A DNA stretch of 43,653 bases from a virus: positions 1-43,653 of the IMG/VR virus record IMGVR_UViG_3300037010_000218; one strand, 5' to 3'. The notes beneath the pieces are model-generated. The model saw nothing but the letters and a program-made list of their open reading frames with translations, searched no databases and was not told the DNA's origin. This document shows positions 25,800 to 34,857 of this stretch, in pieces. Within the stretch, counting starts at the first letter, position 1. The number at the start of each line of letters is the position of its first letter. Made by a program: the position numbers and the translations under genes.

Positions 25800-26939
25800 A
25801 TGGCTATTTATGATCTTACACCTAATATTGGATTAAAAAATATAAAAATTGGTGAACGTCCTTGGGGTAATGAAGAACGAGAGAATAAAATAATCTTAGA
25901 TAGTGTTATATCTAACATATCTAACAGCGGGAAATTAAAGATAAGTTTAAAACCACAAAATGCAATTAAACTAGTAGTTTCTAGTGCTGTTATAGAAACA
26001 TTAGCTCATAATGAACCAGTTGTATCATTTGAACCTATAACTGAAATTGGGTGGTTAATTACAGCCGCTGAAACCTATGAATATTCACCAAGAGCAATAC
26101 CATTTGTATCAAAAAGTTTAGTTACAACTAATATAGGAAAAACTTTTTTATATGGTGACACTGATAGTAATTTTATCAATGAAATAATGCCTAATGATGA
26201 AATAAAAGTAGGAGAACTTACCTGTATTGTTAAAAATGTTACTGCAAGTGTATTAGAGGTAGATAAAACTTTCTCTGAACAGCTTAATGGTGTTCAGATG
26301 ATAGTAAATCCTTCTGGATCAGATAGAGTAAAACTTGAAGTTAAATGGGTAGCACCTAGTGCATGTACTAATGTGGCTTGGGGTTTTAACCTAAATACTT
26401 TACTTGATGGTGAAGAGTATGACATTCAAGATATTCTGGTAAAAAAGATTCATTCATTTGTGGACTTTACTTCTACTGAAGCAAATAAAGTAACTACTTC
26501 AACTTACATTTTTTCACCAGAAGTATTTGAAATAAATCCAGGTAAGCCAAGTATATTTAAATTATCTTATACTACAAGTTCACCAGAAACAACAATTAAA
26601 GTATTAAGTGTAGACTTTACACTAGCTAGAGAAAAGAACGTACCTTGCTTTTTAAATAATATTTATAATATAAATGTCGAAGAATTAGATACAGTAACTA
26701 CTGAGTATACTTATGATTCCGATGGAAATATTATAGAGAGCTCAGAAATTTTAGTAGGAGGTTTAACTAGAATTACTAATTTTGTTTATGATGCAGAGTT
26801 TAATATAATACAGCAAAGAATTGACTTCGATAACTCAATTACAACAGAAGACTATACTTATGATACACTCGGTAATATAATTAGAATAGATAAAAGTATA
26901 GTACCTTCATATAAACCTAATACAGTAATTTTTCCATAA
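25800..26939 (+). CDS. Structural protein with C-terminal YD-like repeats
   Basis: A 379-residue protein. Residues 1-300 look all-beta with no recognised family (N-terminus MAIYDLTPNIGLKNIKIGER). Residues about 300-375 hold three repeats of the type YTYDSDGNIIESS, FVYDAEFNIIQQ and YTYDTLGNIIRI, the YD-repeat pattern of Rhs/teneurin-type proteins, which bind carbohydrate or build a shell. Three copies are too few for a closed shell. More likely a short beta extension in a fibre. The TAGG before the ATG serves as a weak binding site. Confidence 0.6.
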   Translation: MAIYDLTPNIGLKNIKIGERPWGNEERENKIILDSVISNISNSGKLKISLKPQNAIKLVVSSAVIETLAHNEPVVSFEPITEIGWLITAAETYEYSPRAIPFVSKSLVTTNIGKTFLYGDTDSNFINEIMPNDEIKVGELTCIVKNVTASVLEVDKTFSEQLNGVQMIVNPSGSDRVKLEVKWVAPSACTNVAWGFNLNTLLDGEEYDIQDILVKKIHSFVDFTSTEANKVTTSTYIFSPEVFEINPGKPSIFKLSYTTSSPETTIKVLSVDFTLAREKNVPCFLNNIYNINVEELDTVTTEYTYDSDGNIIESSEILVGGLTRITNFVYDAEFNIIQQRIDFDNSITTEDYTYDTLGNIIRIDKSIVPSYKPNTVIFP

Positions 26940-26957
26940 TTTATGTAGGAGCAAGTT

Positions 26958-28067
26958 ATGTCGCTTTCCTTACCTGTTGTTCTTACTTTTGTTAAGAACA
27001 AGTTAAAAGCTTATTATACTAAAATCCAAATAGATTCTCTTCTTAAACGTACAAAACAGAGTTGTATAGTAGACTTTACTTTACCTGCACATTCTTTTAC
27101 TGTAGGTAACTGGGTTATTCAAACATCTAGTGGATTAGAAAAAGGTATAGCTACAGCTCCAGAGACTTCTGATGTTATAGGAGTAATAGTAGCTACAACT
27201 TTAGATACTATTTCAGTGTGCACTTCAGGATATATACAAGAATTAACAGGATTGATTCCAGGCTCAGTGTATTTTTTATCGGACGTTACTCCAGGAGAAA
27301 TGATTATTAATGGTCCAACAGATTTAGATCATGTTAGTAAACCTGTATTTTTAGCAGTGTCTACAACTTCAGGTGTAATTTTAAATCAGAGGGGTATAGT
27401 TTTAACTAACACTGATCTTGATTTAGGAATAAAAATTGCTAAAGACGGAACAGAATTTACTGATACTGTAAAAGTTTTAAATTTTGAAAAAATGTTATGT
27501 ACTGAGACTGATCCTGGAAAATTTACACTATCAGTAGATGATTCTCCATTAGATAAAAAAGAAGATAAAATAAACAAAAACGTAGCAAATGGTTATTTAG
27601 GACTAGATACTGATGCTAAGGTTCCACCAGATTATTTAAGTAAACTTTTAAATGATTTAGACACAACAGGATCTACTAATAGAGCGTGGAGTTCATCATA
27701 TACCTTAAGTAGAATAAATAGTCCAAGTTTAAAGAACTATAAAGAAGTTTTAGTAAATTTAGGAAATATATCTGGAAACGTAACGTTAGATCTTACTCAA
27801 GGTAATGTTTTTGTAGCTACACTTACAGGAAACGTGGTATTAAATCTTTCTGGAGCAACTTCTGGCTATGCACATAGTTGTACCTTTATACTGACAAATG
27901 ACTCAGTGGCAAATAGGACATTAAATTTCTCTTCAACAGTAAAATATCAGAAAGGTATTGTACCATCTAGGACACTTACTGCTAATGCTACAGATATATG
28001 GACATTTTATACTTGGTCTGCAGGAGCTACATGGTTGGCATCTATATCTATTCTGGATTTAAAGTGA
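26958..28067 (+). CDS. Tail fibre protein
   Basis: A 369-residue protein. The central segment NKNVANGYLGLDTDAKVP is a pattern common in phage tail fibres, where a coiled region leads into beta domains. The C-terminal 100 residues read NVTLDLTQGNVFVATLTG followed by a beta-rich end (TLNFSSTVKYQKG), another domain found at fibre tips. The N-terminal 180 residues are beta-rich and probably dock to the baseplate. The protein likely forms a trimer. Confidence 0.7.
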   Translation: MSLSLPVVLTFVKNKLKAYYTKIQIDSLLKRTKQSCIVDFTLPAHSFTVGNWVIQTSSGLEKGIATAPETSDVIGVIVATTLDTISVCTSGYIQELTGLIPGSVYFLSDVTPGEMIINGPTDLDHVSKPVFLAVSTTSGVILNQRGIVLTNTDLDLGIKIAKDGTEFTDTVKVLNFEKMLCTETDPGKFTLSVDDSPLDKKEDKINKNVANGYLGLDTDAKVPPDYLSKLLNDLDTTGSTNRAWSSSYTLSRINSPSLKNYKEVLVNLGNISGNVTLDLTQGNVFVATLTGNVVLNLSGATSGYAHSCTFILTNDSVANRTLNFSSTVKYQKGIVPSRTLTANATDIWTFYTWSAGATWLASISILDLK

Positions 28068-28074
28068 GATCCTT

Positions 28075-29013
28075 ATGTTCTTTGATAGATTTTTTTGGAG
28101 TTCAAATAGTGCTCCTAGTTATACAATATTAAAAGCAACAAACATAGCTACAACAAGTTGCACTTTATCTTGGAGTGCTGCTACAGATATAAACAATGAT
28201 CCTGTTACTTATTTTTTATATAGAGATGATATACTGATAGCCTCAAATTTACAAGTGTTGACTTATTCTGTTACTGGAATGACTCCAGGATCATCTGTTA
28301 CCTTTTCTATTGAAACTTATGATGGAAAAGTATATGGACCAAGAACTTCTATTGTAGTAACTTTCGTAAAAACATGGGCTCAAGTATATGAAAAATGGTA
28401 TAGATTCTCTCATGATACTACAACGAATCAACCTGCCAATGCTTCAGAATTGACTACATGGACATATGATGCCACTGGTGATTATATTCAGAATAACACT
28501 AATAGCGTTACCTACATTGGATTTATAAGTACTGAATACTACGAAAACTACTATTTTCAGATACAATTAACTGCAAACTCTGATGATGATGACTGTATCT
28601 CTGTAGTTTTAGCTTTTGCAGTAGATGAAAAAGGTTTTGAGCATACACTATCAGCTGTACGATTAAGAAACAATAATCAATTCTATCCAAAATTACAATG
28701 GGCAATTGTTTATGACTATAATAGATCAACTCAAGCATTACTAGCTAATGGTGATAGTAAGATTGCTATTTCTGTTGGTAGTTGGAATACAGTACCTAAT
28801 GGAACTACTGTAAGAGTGGAGAGAACTGGTGATATTTTTGTTGCTAAATGCTCACCATTTAATAGTACCGTTGTATCTGATGCTTCAGCTTTAACTATTG
28901 ACTTAAATTCAGATGCAAGATTAGCTGTTTTTAAAGGCCCTCAAAGATATGGAATAGGTTGTTTAAGTCAGCAATATTCTCGTTATTCAAATCTAATTTT
29001 TAATTATAGCTAA
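28075..29013 (+). CDS. FN3-bearing fibre/adhesin protein (paralogue A)
   Basis: A 312-residue protein. Residues about 15-98 form a fibronectin type III-like domain (ATNIATTSCTLSWSAATD ... YFLYRDDILIASN ... VTGMTPGSSVTFSIETYDG). Residues 100-312 form a domain also present in the gene at 30500, with shared blocks KTWAQVY, RFSH, NQPA, SDDDD, FAVDEKGFEHTLSAVR and RYGIGCLSQ. The second domain looks beta-rich like a lectin. It begins eight bases after the previous stop. Binding to host surface sugars is inferred. Confidence 0.6.
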   Translation: MFFDRFFWSSNSAPSYTILKATNIATTSCTLSWSAATDINNDPVTYFLYRDDILIASNLQVLTYSVTGMTPGSSVTFSIETYDGKVYGPRTSIVVTFVKTWAQVYEKWYRFSHDTTTNQPANASELTTWTYDATGDYIQNNTNSVTYIGFISTEYYENYYFQIQLTANSDDDDCISVVLAFAVDEKGFEHTLSAVRLRNNNQFYPKLQWAIVYDYNRSTQALLANGDSKIAISVGSWNTVPNGTTVRVERTGDIFVAKCSPFNSTVVSDASALTIDLNSDARLAVFKGPQRYGIGCLSQQYSRYSNLIFNYS

Positions 29014-29024
29014 CTGGAGACATT

Positions 29025-30503
29025 ATGTCTAAACCAAGTACAATAATTTTATCTTCTTACTTTGCAAATTCAGGAGTAGATTCGAATTTAGTTTGGAAGA
29101 ATCCTATTAGTAATAGAGGTCTATCAGACATAGATGCTTTAACTTTGACTTTTTTAAATCCAGTAGATGGAACTACTTCTTCTATTATAGAAACTGGAAA
29201 AATATATAGATATAGTTCTGTGTCTTCTACTTGGATAGACATTTCTAGCTCACATGGATTTTCTGGACATGAAATAATTGATGCCAAGACAAATTGTACT
29301 TTAAAACTAAACAGAGGACTAGATGCAGATAAACCTGTAACACTAGAGGAAGGTGAGCCATATTTCTCTTTAGATACAAATGCTTTATACATAGGAAATT
29401 CTGCTAAAAATTTAATTGAGATAAAAGATATTTATTTACAGAGTACAGAACCTATAAATAAGAATAAGTTATGGCTAGATCCAATACTTGGAACTTTTTA
29501 TTTTTATGATTTTTCTGATTCTACTTGGAAAGATATTATACATTCAAAATTAGGTTCTTCTGATATAACTGCACTACTTTCACAAAAAGCAGATAAAGCA
29601 ACTACCTTATCTGGTTATGCTATTACAGATGCTTATACTAAGTCAGAAGTTAATTCAAGCCTGGACTTAAAATTTGATAAAACTGGTGGTAAAATATCAG
29701 GAGCAGTTGAATTAGGATCATATCTTTTTAGAACTACTCAAGATGGTACTTCATATTTTATGCAGCAAGATGGCACAGGTAACTTACACTGGTATTGGAA
29801 TACTATTGGTGGTACTTCTCCAGTTTTTGAAAGATCCAATACTGGTGCCTCTGATATAATGCAAGATATAACATCTAATGGATTAGCATACTTTAAGTAT
29901 AGATACTCTGATGGTTCAACTAAGTCGGCTGGTGATTCAATAAAATGGACTGATATACTTTACGCTGATTCAAATAATGTCTTTAAGTTTTTAGATAAGG
30001 ATGTTTGGCACAAAGGCAATTTAGAATCTGCTTATACTAAGGCAGAGACTGATACACTACTATTAGAAAAAGAAAATAAATTACCTACTCCTACAAGTAT
30101 AAGTCTTATACAAAAAAGTCCTGAAGGTGTTTACTCATTTGCTAAATATCCAAAAGAGTCTTTTGGTATAGCCTTGAGTGATGAAGTTACACCTTTAGTA
30201 GCAGGATCGAATAAACTTATTTTTAGGATGCCGTATGCTTTTAATCTATTAGAAATAAGAGCATCAGTAAGTTATGAGTCCACTTCTGGAAATATAACCC
30301 TAGATATAAAACATAATGGAGTAAGCGTAACAAATTCTTATGTAGTAATAGACGCAGGGTCTAAGACTAGTTTAAATTCTAGTAGTAGCTTTGTTATAAC
30401 AACTACCAGTCTATTAGATGACTCTGAGATAACTATAGACTTAGTTTCAGCAGGTACGAATAGTACAGGACTCAAATTATGGTTAATAGGTAGACAGCTA
30501 TGA
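29025..30503 (+). CDS. Tail fibre protein with gp37-like repeats
   Basis: A 492-residue protein. Residues about 195-230 read KADKATTLSGYAITDAYTKS with SLDLKFDKTGG, and later AYTKAETDTLL: the coiled, repeated pattern of T4-like long tail fibre and side fibre proteins. The C-terminal 110 residues (ALSDEVTPLVAGSNKLIFRM, AFNLLEIRASV, DSEITIDLVSAGTNSTGL) match a very common phage fibre tip domain. The N-terminal part (ANSGVDSNLVWK) probably attaches to the virion. Its stop codon overlaps the next start in ATGA. Confidence 0.78.
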   Translation: MSKPSTIILSSYFANSGVDSNLVWKNPISNRGLSDIDALTLTFLNPVDGTTSSIIETGKIYRYSSVSSTWIDISSSHGFSGHEIIDAKTNCTLKLNRGLDADKPVTLEEGEPYFSLDTNALYIGNSAKNLIEIKDIYLQSTEPINKNKLWLDPILGTFYFYDFSDSTWKDIIHSKLGSSDITALLSQKADKATTLSGYAITDAYTKSEVNSSLDLKFDKTGGKISGAVELGSYLFRTTQDGTSYFMQQDGTGNLHWYWNTIGGTSPVFERSNTGASDIMQDITSNGLAYFKYRYSDGSTKSAGDSIKWTDILYADSNNVFKFLDKDVWHKGNLESAYTKAETDTLLLEKENKLPTPTSISLIQKSPEGVYSFAKYPKESFGIALSDEVTPLVAGSNKLIFRMPYAFNLLEIRASVSYESTSGNITLDIKHNGVSVTNSYVVIDAGSKTSLNSSSSFVITTTSLLDDSEITIDLVSAGTNSTGLKLWLIGRQL

Positions 30504-31432
30504 GTTTTATTTTAAATCCTTATACTTTTCAAACCGTGGCTCCTGAACCTTATTTAGTTTTAGATGTAACCAATATTACAGATGTTAGTTGTACTTTAAA
30601 TTTTAACTTATACAATTTTTCTTCTCCTGTAACTTATACAATTTTAAGAGGCTCTGAAATATTAGCTCAAAATTATTCAGGAACATCGTTTAATGTAACG
30701 GAAAGCACTGCAGGATTAACTGTAAATTATACTATAGTGGCGTATAGTGGCTCCTTAGAAAAAGCTACAACAAATAAAACTGTATCGTATGTTAAGACAT
30801 GGGCTCAAGTATTTAATGACTGGAGAAGATTCTCTCATAATACTACTACTGAAAATCAACCTGCTAGTGCTACAGAAATATCTAGTTGGACCTATTCTTC
30901 TTCTACTAATAGTTTAAGTTGTCCAATTAATAGTTTAACTTATCTAGGATTAGTAAGCAATGAATTATATACTTCTTATATACATAAAGCCCGGCTTACT
31001 TCTACAGCTTCCGATGATGACTTAATAGGTGTTATTATATCTTTTGCTGTAGACGGAAACGGAAGAGAGCATACATTATCTGCAGTCAGGACAAGAGGAG
31101 GTTTACAACCACGATGGGGTATTTATAAAAACTATAGAAGATCAGATCAGATACTTCTTATTGATGGCAACTCTAAAATAACTTCTCAGACTGGAGGATG
31201 GAATGCAGTATCTACAGGTACTACGGTTAAAATAACGAAGACAGACAATCTTATTGATGCACGTTGTTCTGTCTTTAATAGTACTTCTGTGCTATCTAGC
31301 TCCTCATTATTGCTAGACTTGTCTGCGGATCCAAACTTGTCTATTTTTAGGCAACCATGTGCATATGGATATTCTGTATTTTCACAACCTAATACTACAT
31401 ACTCTAATATAGTTTTCTCTTATTCAGAATAA
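30500..31432 (+). CDS. FN3-bearing fibre/adhesin protein (paralogue B)
   Basis: A 310-residue paralogue of the 28075 gene. It has an FN3-like N-terminus (DVTNITDVSCTLNFNLYNFS) and the same second domain with KTWAQVFNDWRRFSH, NQPASATE, SDDDLIGVIISFAVD, GREHTLSAVRTRGG. It overlaps the fibre gene by four bases (ATGA), so translation is coupled. The two paralogues flank one fibre gene, which suggests either duplication or insertion of the fibre between them. Probably exposed adhesins. Confidence 0.6.
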   Translation: MSFILNPYTFQTVAPEPYLVLDVTNITDVSCTLNFNLYNFSSPVTYTILRGSEILAQNYSGTSFNVTESTAGLTVNYTIVAYSGSLEKATTNKTVSYVKTWAQVFNDWRRFSHNTTTENQPASATEISSWTYSSSTNSLSCPINSLTYLGLVSNELYTSYIHKARLTSTASDDDLIGVIISFAVDGNGREHTLSAVRTRGGLQPRWGIYKNYRRSDQILLIDGNSKITSQTGGWNAVSTGTTVKITKTDNLIDARCSVFNSTSVLSSSSLLLDLSADPNLSIFRQPCAYGYSVFSQPNTTYSNIVFSYSE

Positions 31433-31470
31433 TAATATTATATTAATTAGGAAGAGGAAGGTATAATTTT

Positions 31471-32232
31471 ATGGGACTAATAAATTCTACAAGAGATATT
31501 TTAAGGGTAGGTTTAAGAGAAGGTGTTAGATATAGAGCTATAGTTACAGATAATAAAGACCCGAAGCAACTAGGAAGAATAAAATTTAAGATACCAAAAT
31601 TCTTTGAGTTAGAATTAAAAGATTCTCCTTGGGCTATCTGTGCAAATGCTGGCATAGATGGTGGAACAAAAGAATCTGGAAGTCTTGATATTCCTAGAAT
31701 AGACTCTTTTGTAGAGATAATGTTTATGCATGGTAGTCCATATCATCCAAAGTATTTCTCAACAACTTTATTTAAACCAAATCAATTAAAACAAGCACAG
31801 GTTAACTATCCTGATAGAAAAATAATAAGACTAAGTAATAAAGCCTTCCTTGTAGTTGACCTACATAATAATCTTATTCAAGTTTATAATCCTGGTGATG
31901 TATCTATTGAGATAAATGGGAGTTGTGGAATAAACGTGCAAGGAACGACTACTTTATCTTCAGTAGGTGATACGACTATCTCAGTTAGTAAAGGTAACTT
32001 AAATGCAACTGTATTAAAAGGTGATGCTAATGTAGTAACAGAGAAAGGGGATATTATAGCTTCAAGTGCAAATGATGTCTCAGTTATAGCATCACATAAT
32101 ATTTATTTAACTGGTGGAAGTGGTGATGGTGACTTAGCTGGAGTAGTTACCGGAGCTTGTACTTGTGCGTTTACTGGTGGACCACATCCTGACTATTCTA
32201 ATAATGTATTTGCAACTACAGGAGGAAGTTAG
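31471..32232 (+). CDS. Baseplate central spike protein (gp5 OB-fold and beta-helix, no lysozyme)
   Basis: A 253-residue protein. Residues about 15-110 are an OB-fold (YRAIVTDNKDPKQLGRIKFK, then a later PRIDSFVEIMFMHGSPYHP), the first domain of gp5/gpV/VgrG spikes. About 125-220 are short beta repeats (GINVQGTTTLSSVGDTTIS) that make the triple beta-helix. The C-terminus (TGACTCAFTGGPHPDYS) has a Cys/His pattern resembling metal-binding spike tips. Unlike T4 gp5 there is no lysozyme domain between the OB-fold and helix. The cell-wall hydrolase is instead in the gene at 9731. Preceded by GGAAGAGGAAGG. Confidence 0.82.
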   Translation: MGLINSTRDILRVGLREGVRYRAIVTDNKDPKQLGRIKFKIPKFFELELKDSPWAICANAGIDGGTKESGSLDIPRIDSFVEIMFMHGSPYHPKYFSTTLFKPNQLKQAQVNYPDRKIIRLSNKAFLVVDLHNNLIQVYNPGDVSIEINGSCGINVQGTTTLSSVGDTTISVSKGNLNATVLKGDANVVTEKGDIIASSANDVSVIASHNIYLTGGSGDGDLAGVVTGACTCAFTGGPHPDYSNNVFATTGGS

Positions 32233-32233
32233 T

Positions 32234-32500
32234 ATGCCTTCAGACATGACAGGTCTAAATTCAGAACGCCTAACACTAGTTTTACAAGAAGCTATGCAAA
32301 AGAAAGTTATGCAGTCACAGACTATAATGTTCAGTCTTGGATTAGATGGTACTGCTGCATTATATGACTTTTGTAACATCATAGCTGAAGCTGTTTCTGA
32401 AGAAGTAATTAAAGAAATAACAATGCATAGTAAATTAGAAGCAATGTCTAGAGATGCCGGAATTGCTGGTTCTGGTATTATAACCGGTTCAGTTAGTTAG
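32234..32500 (+). CDS. Small unknown protein downstream of the spike
   Basis: An 88-residue, largely helical protein (LTLVLQEAMQKKVMQSQ). The start at 32234 is preferred because GGAGG at 32221-32225 lies 8 bases before it, while the upstream in-frame ATG at 32165 lies inside the spike gene without a site. It starts right after the spike stop codon. No PAAR motif (HxGH) is visible, so it is not an obvious gp5.4 tip. It may assist spike or hub assembly. Confidence 0.6.
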   Translation: MPSDMTGLNSERLTLVLQEAMQKKVMQSQTIMFSLGLDGTAALYDFCNIIAEAVSEEVIKEITMHSKLEAMSRDAGIAGSGIITGSVS

Positions 32501-32509
32501 GAGTGAAGT

Positions 32510-34819
32510 ATGCCCTGGAGATCTGCAACGTTAGCTCAAATATTAGGACCAGCAAATGCTATGGTAGCAGCAGCTTTGGCTGCTGCTGAACTAGCCTTAG
32601 CTAAAGCACAGCTAGTATTAGCTTTATTGCAAGCTGCACTTAGTGCAATTTTAGATCAAATAAATAAGATACTAAGAATAGTAGAAATACTCGAAGCAAC
32701 TGGTGCTTATGTTATTGTACTTAGTGGGGCTAAAGGATCATGGAATTCTCGAATGAGATTAGCTCCTAATGCTCCTCCAGAAGGAACCGATTGGTGCACT
32801 ACAGGTGTAGCTTTAGTAGCGGTAGGTCCAGATCTTGCTGGTAATATTGCAGCTTTTAAACAAGCTATGGATACGGTGAATAAAGGAATTAAAGAACTTT
32901 TTATTAAAAGAGACCAAAACCTTCCACCGCAAATTGCTCCAAAGCCACCTCAGCCACCACCTCAGTTTAATGTCTGGTATTCAATGACTTTAGGTGACAT
33001 GTTTCCTGGATATTTTGCATTAGCTAAGAACGTTCTTAATACGGCTAAAGGATTTATAGGTAATTTAAAACATGATATAGCTAACGCTAGCAATGTTATA
33101 AATTCTGCAAATGGTGTATTATCTAGTATAGCTTCCTTTATGTCTGATCTAAATCAGACAGGAGCTTATGGTATAGTATTACCACCTAAAGCACTTGGTA
33201 TAATGCAAAGATTAGAAACAGAAGCTAATGCTCCGCCCATGACTTCTCAATTTTACTCTATAGGTTTGTGCTTTTGTTTTTATTATCCTAATTGGAAAGC
33301 CTGTGATGATAAATATGCTTCATTGTGTCAAATTTTTGATCCTAATCCAAAAGAGATAACTATATCTAGACCTTCTGATCCTTTTAGACCGACAGATATA
33401 TTTGAAATAGAAATACCAATAAAATCATGGGCTGTACCAAAAGGTGGTTATTATGATAAACAGGTAAGTGTACAGTTAAAGTGTAATGTAGCTAATGCAA
33501 CTATTTTTTATACTATAAATGCAGAAAAACCTAGAACTAATCCTTTTAGACGTATTTATAGTGATCCAATTCTAGTTACTAAAAATAATACCGTAATAAG
33601 ATTTTATGCAAAAACTTATTTACAAGAAGAAAAAAGAGATAGAGAAGAAGTTTATAAAATAATTGAATATGCTCCTAATGCTAATTATTACTATGACTTA
33701 AATTATGGTTTATTACCAGGATTTCCTGTTGATGAACCACCTGATTGGTGGTTAGGAAAAACTCTGAATGAGTGTATTCAAGCAAGACATCAAGATGCTA
33801 CTGATTTAGTATTAGATCCAGGTAATGCTACTAGAGACATTGATACATGTCCAGAGTATTATAATCCTGTAATACCTGATGATCCTACTTTAAAGGATTT
33901 AAAGATAGTAGCAAAAGTTCAGGATTCTCAAGCTGGAACTACTACTCCAAATAATCATGCTCTAACTGCCTGTGACGCCTATGTAGATAGTGGCGGATTA
34001 TCAGGATGGGCAGAGAGCAGTTTAATAGCTAGCTTTGGATTTGGTCCGTGGGGAGCTTACTCCGCTTTTCCTGATCCTACTGCTTATTGGATATGGAATG
34101 AAGCTGGTGCTTCAACAACAGCTTTAGTTAATACTTTCGTTGTATTTAAATATTGGTATAATAATACTACTGGGCAGGATTTTACTTGTAATATTTGTTT
34201 TATGTGTGATAACACTGCAATGTTATTTAGTGATAATGCATATATAGTTGGTACAAATCCACTTACAGTAGGAGAAAAAAGGTTATTAGATACTGACTCA
34301 GGATGGGATAGCATTAGCGGTACTGCAAAAGGTTCATGGGAGACTGAATACGGTTATAGAAATATAGAAATTATAATGCCTCAAGGTATTACTGAGTTTT
34401 CTTGGATAGGAACTAATTGGGGTGGTCCTGCAGGTTTAATATTTACTTGTATGGATTTATCTTCAGGTACTGTTTATTTTCATTCCGATGCTACTATAAA
34501 AACCATTGGAGCCTCGGACGATTGGTATACTAATTATATAGTAAACTATGTAGATAAAGGTTATGCTATAAATGGAAGTATCTCACAAACAGTAAGACCT
34601 GTAGTTGGAGAATACTTTTATATACCTGTTGTTTTAGGTGATTCTAAAATAACAGAAGCTTTAACTGATTTACACGGATTTGAAATACAATCTAACAAAA
34701 AAGGATTATATGGTAAAGTTGATGATCCATATCCTTTTAGCATTACGTTACTTGTAGATAACTCTGTACATTTTACTATAATTATTTCACCTAAGAATGA
34801 TTTAGACACGTTAAGTTAA
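32510..34819 (+). CDS. Large baseplate/tail protein with internal duplication and chitobiase-like domain
   Basis: A 769-residue protein. The N-terminus (AAAELALAKAQLVLALLQAA) is a long Ala/Leu helix. A segment TGAYVIVL with APNAPP at about 64-100 recurs as TGAYGIVL with ANAPP at about 217-245, each after a helix: an internal duplication. Residues about 310-370 (PKGGYYDKQVSVQLKC, ATIFYTINAEKPRT) match the chitobiase/beta-hexosaminidase C-terminal-like domain, a beta sandwich used for surface binding. The rest (about 400-769) is beta-rich and unassigned. The protein lies between spike and gp25 genes, so a baseplate role is likely. Confidence 0.6.
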   Translation: MPWRSATLAQILGPANAMVAAALAAAELALAKAQLVLALLQAALSAILDQINKILRIVEILEATGAYVIVLSGAKGSWNSRMRLAPNAPPEGTDWCTTGVALVAVGPDLAGNIAAFKQAMDTVNKGIKELFIKRDQNLPPQIAPKPPQPPPQFNVWYSMTLGDMFPGYFALAKNVLNTAKGFIGNLKHDIANASNVINSANGVLSSIASFMSDLNQTGAYGIVLPPKALGIMQRLETEANAPPMTSQFYSIGLCFCFYYPNWKACDDKYASLCQIFDPNPKEITISRPSDPFRPTDIFEIEIPIKSWAVPKGGYYDKQVSVQLKCNVANATIFYTINAEKPRTNPFRRIYSDPILVTKNNTVIRFYAKTYLQEEKRDREEVYKIIEYAPNANYYYDLNYGLLPGFPVDEPPDWWLGKTLNECIQARHQDATDLVLDPGNATRDIDTCPEYYNPVIPDDPTLKDLKIVAKVQDSQAGTTTPNNHALTACDAYVDSGGLSGWAESSLIASFGFGPWGAYSAFPDPTAYWIWNEAGASTTALVNTFVVFKYWYNNTTGQDFTCNICFMCDNTAMLFSDNAYIVGTNPLTVGEKRLLDTDSGWDSISGTAKGSWETEYGYRNIEIIMPQGITEFSWIGTNWGGPAGLIFTCMDLSSGTVYFHSDATIKTIGASDDWYTNYIVNYVDKGYAINGSISQTVRPVVGEYFYIPVVLGDSKITEALTDLHGFEIQSNKKGLYGKVDDPYPFSITLLVDNSVHFTIIISPKNDLDTLS

Positions 34820-34846
34820 TAATTTATATTACATGAAGAAGTTATA

Positions 34847-34852
34847 TGAGGT
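34847..34852 (+). promoter_or_regulatory. Ribosome-binding site deciding the gp25 start
   Basis: TGAGGT lies 5 bases before the ATG at 34858. The ATG at 34846 has no comparable site and overlaps this motif, so 34858 is preferred. Confidence 0.6.
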
Positions 34853-34857
34853 TAGAA

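Noticed and set aside
32165-32233. Longer start for the small protein after the spike
   Set aside because: Lies inside the spike gene without a binding site; GGAGG supports 32234.
34846-34857. ATG at 34846 as gp25 start
   Set aside because: The TGAGGT site fits the ATG at 34858 better; the choice is only four residues.
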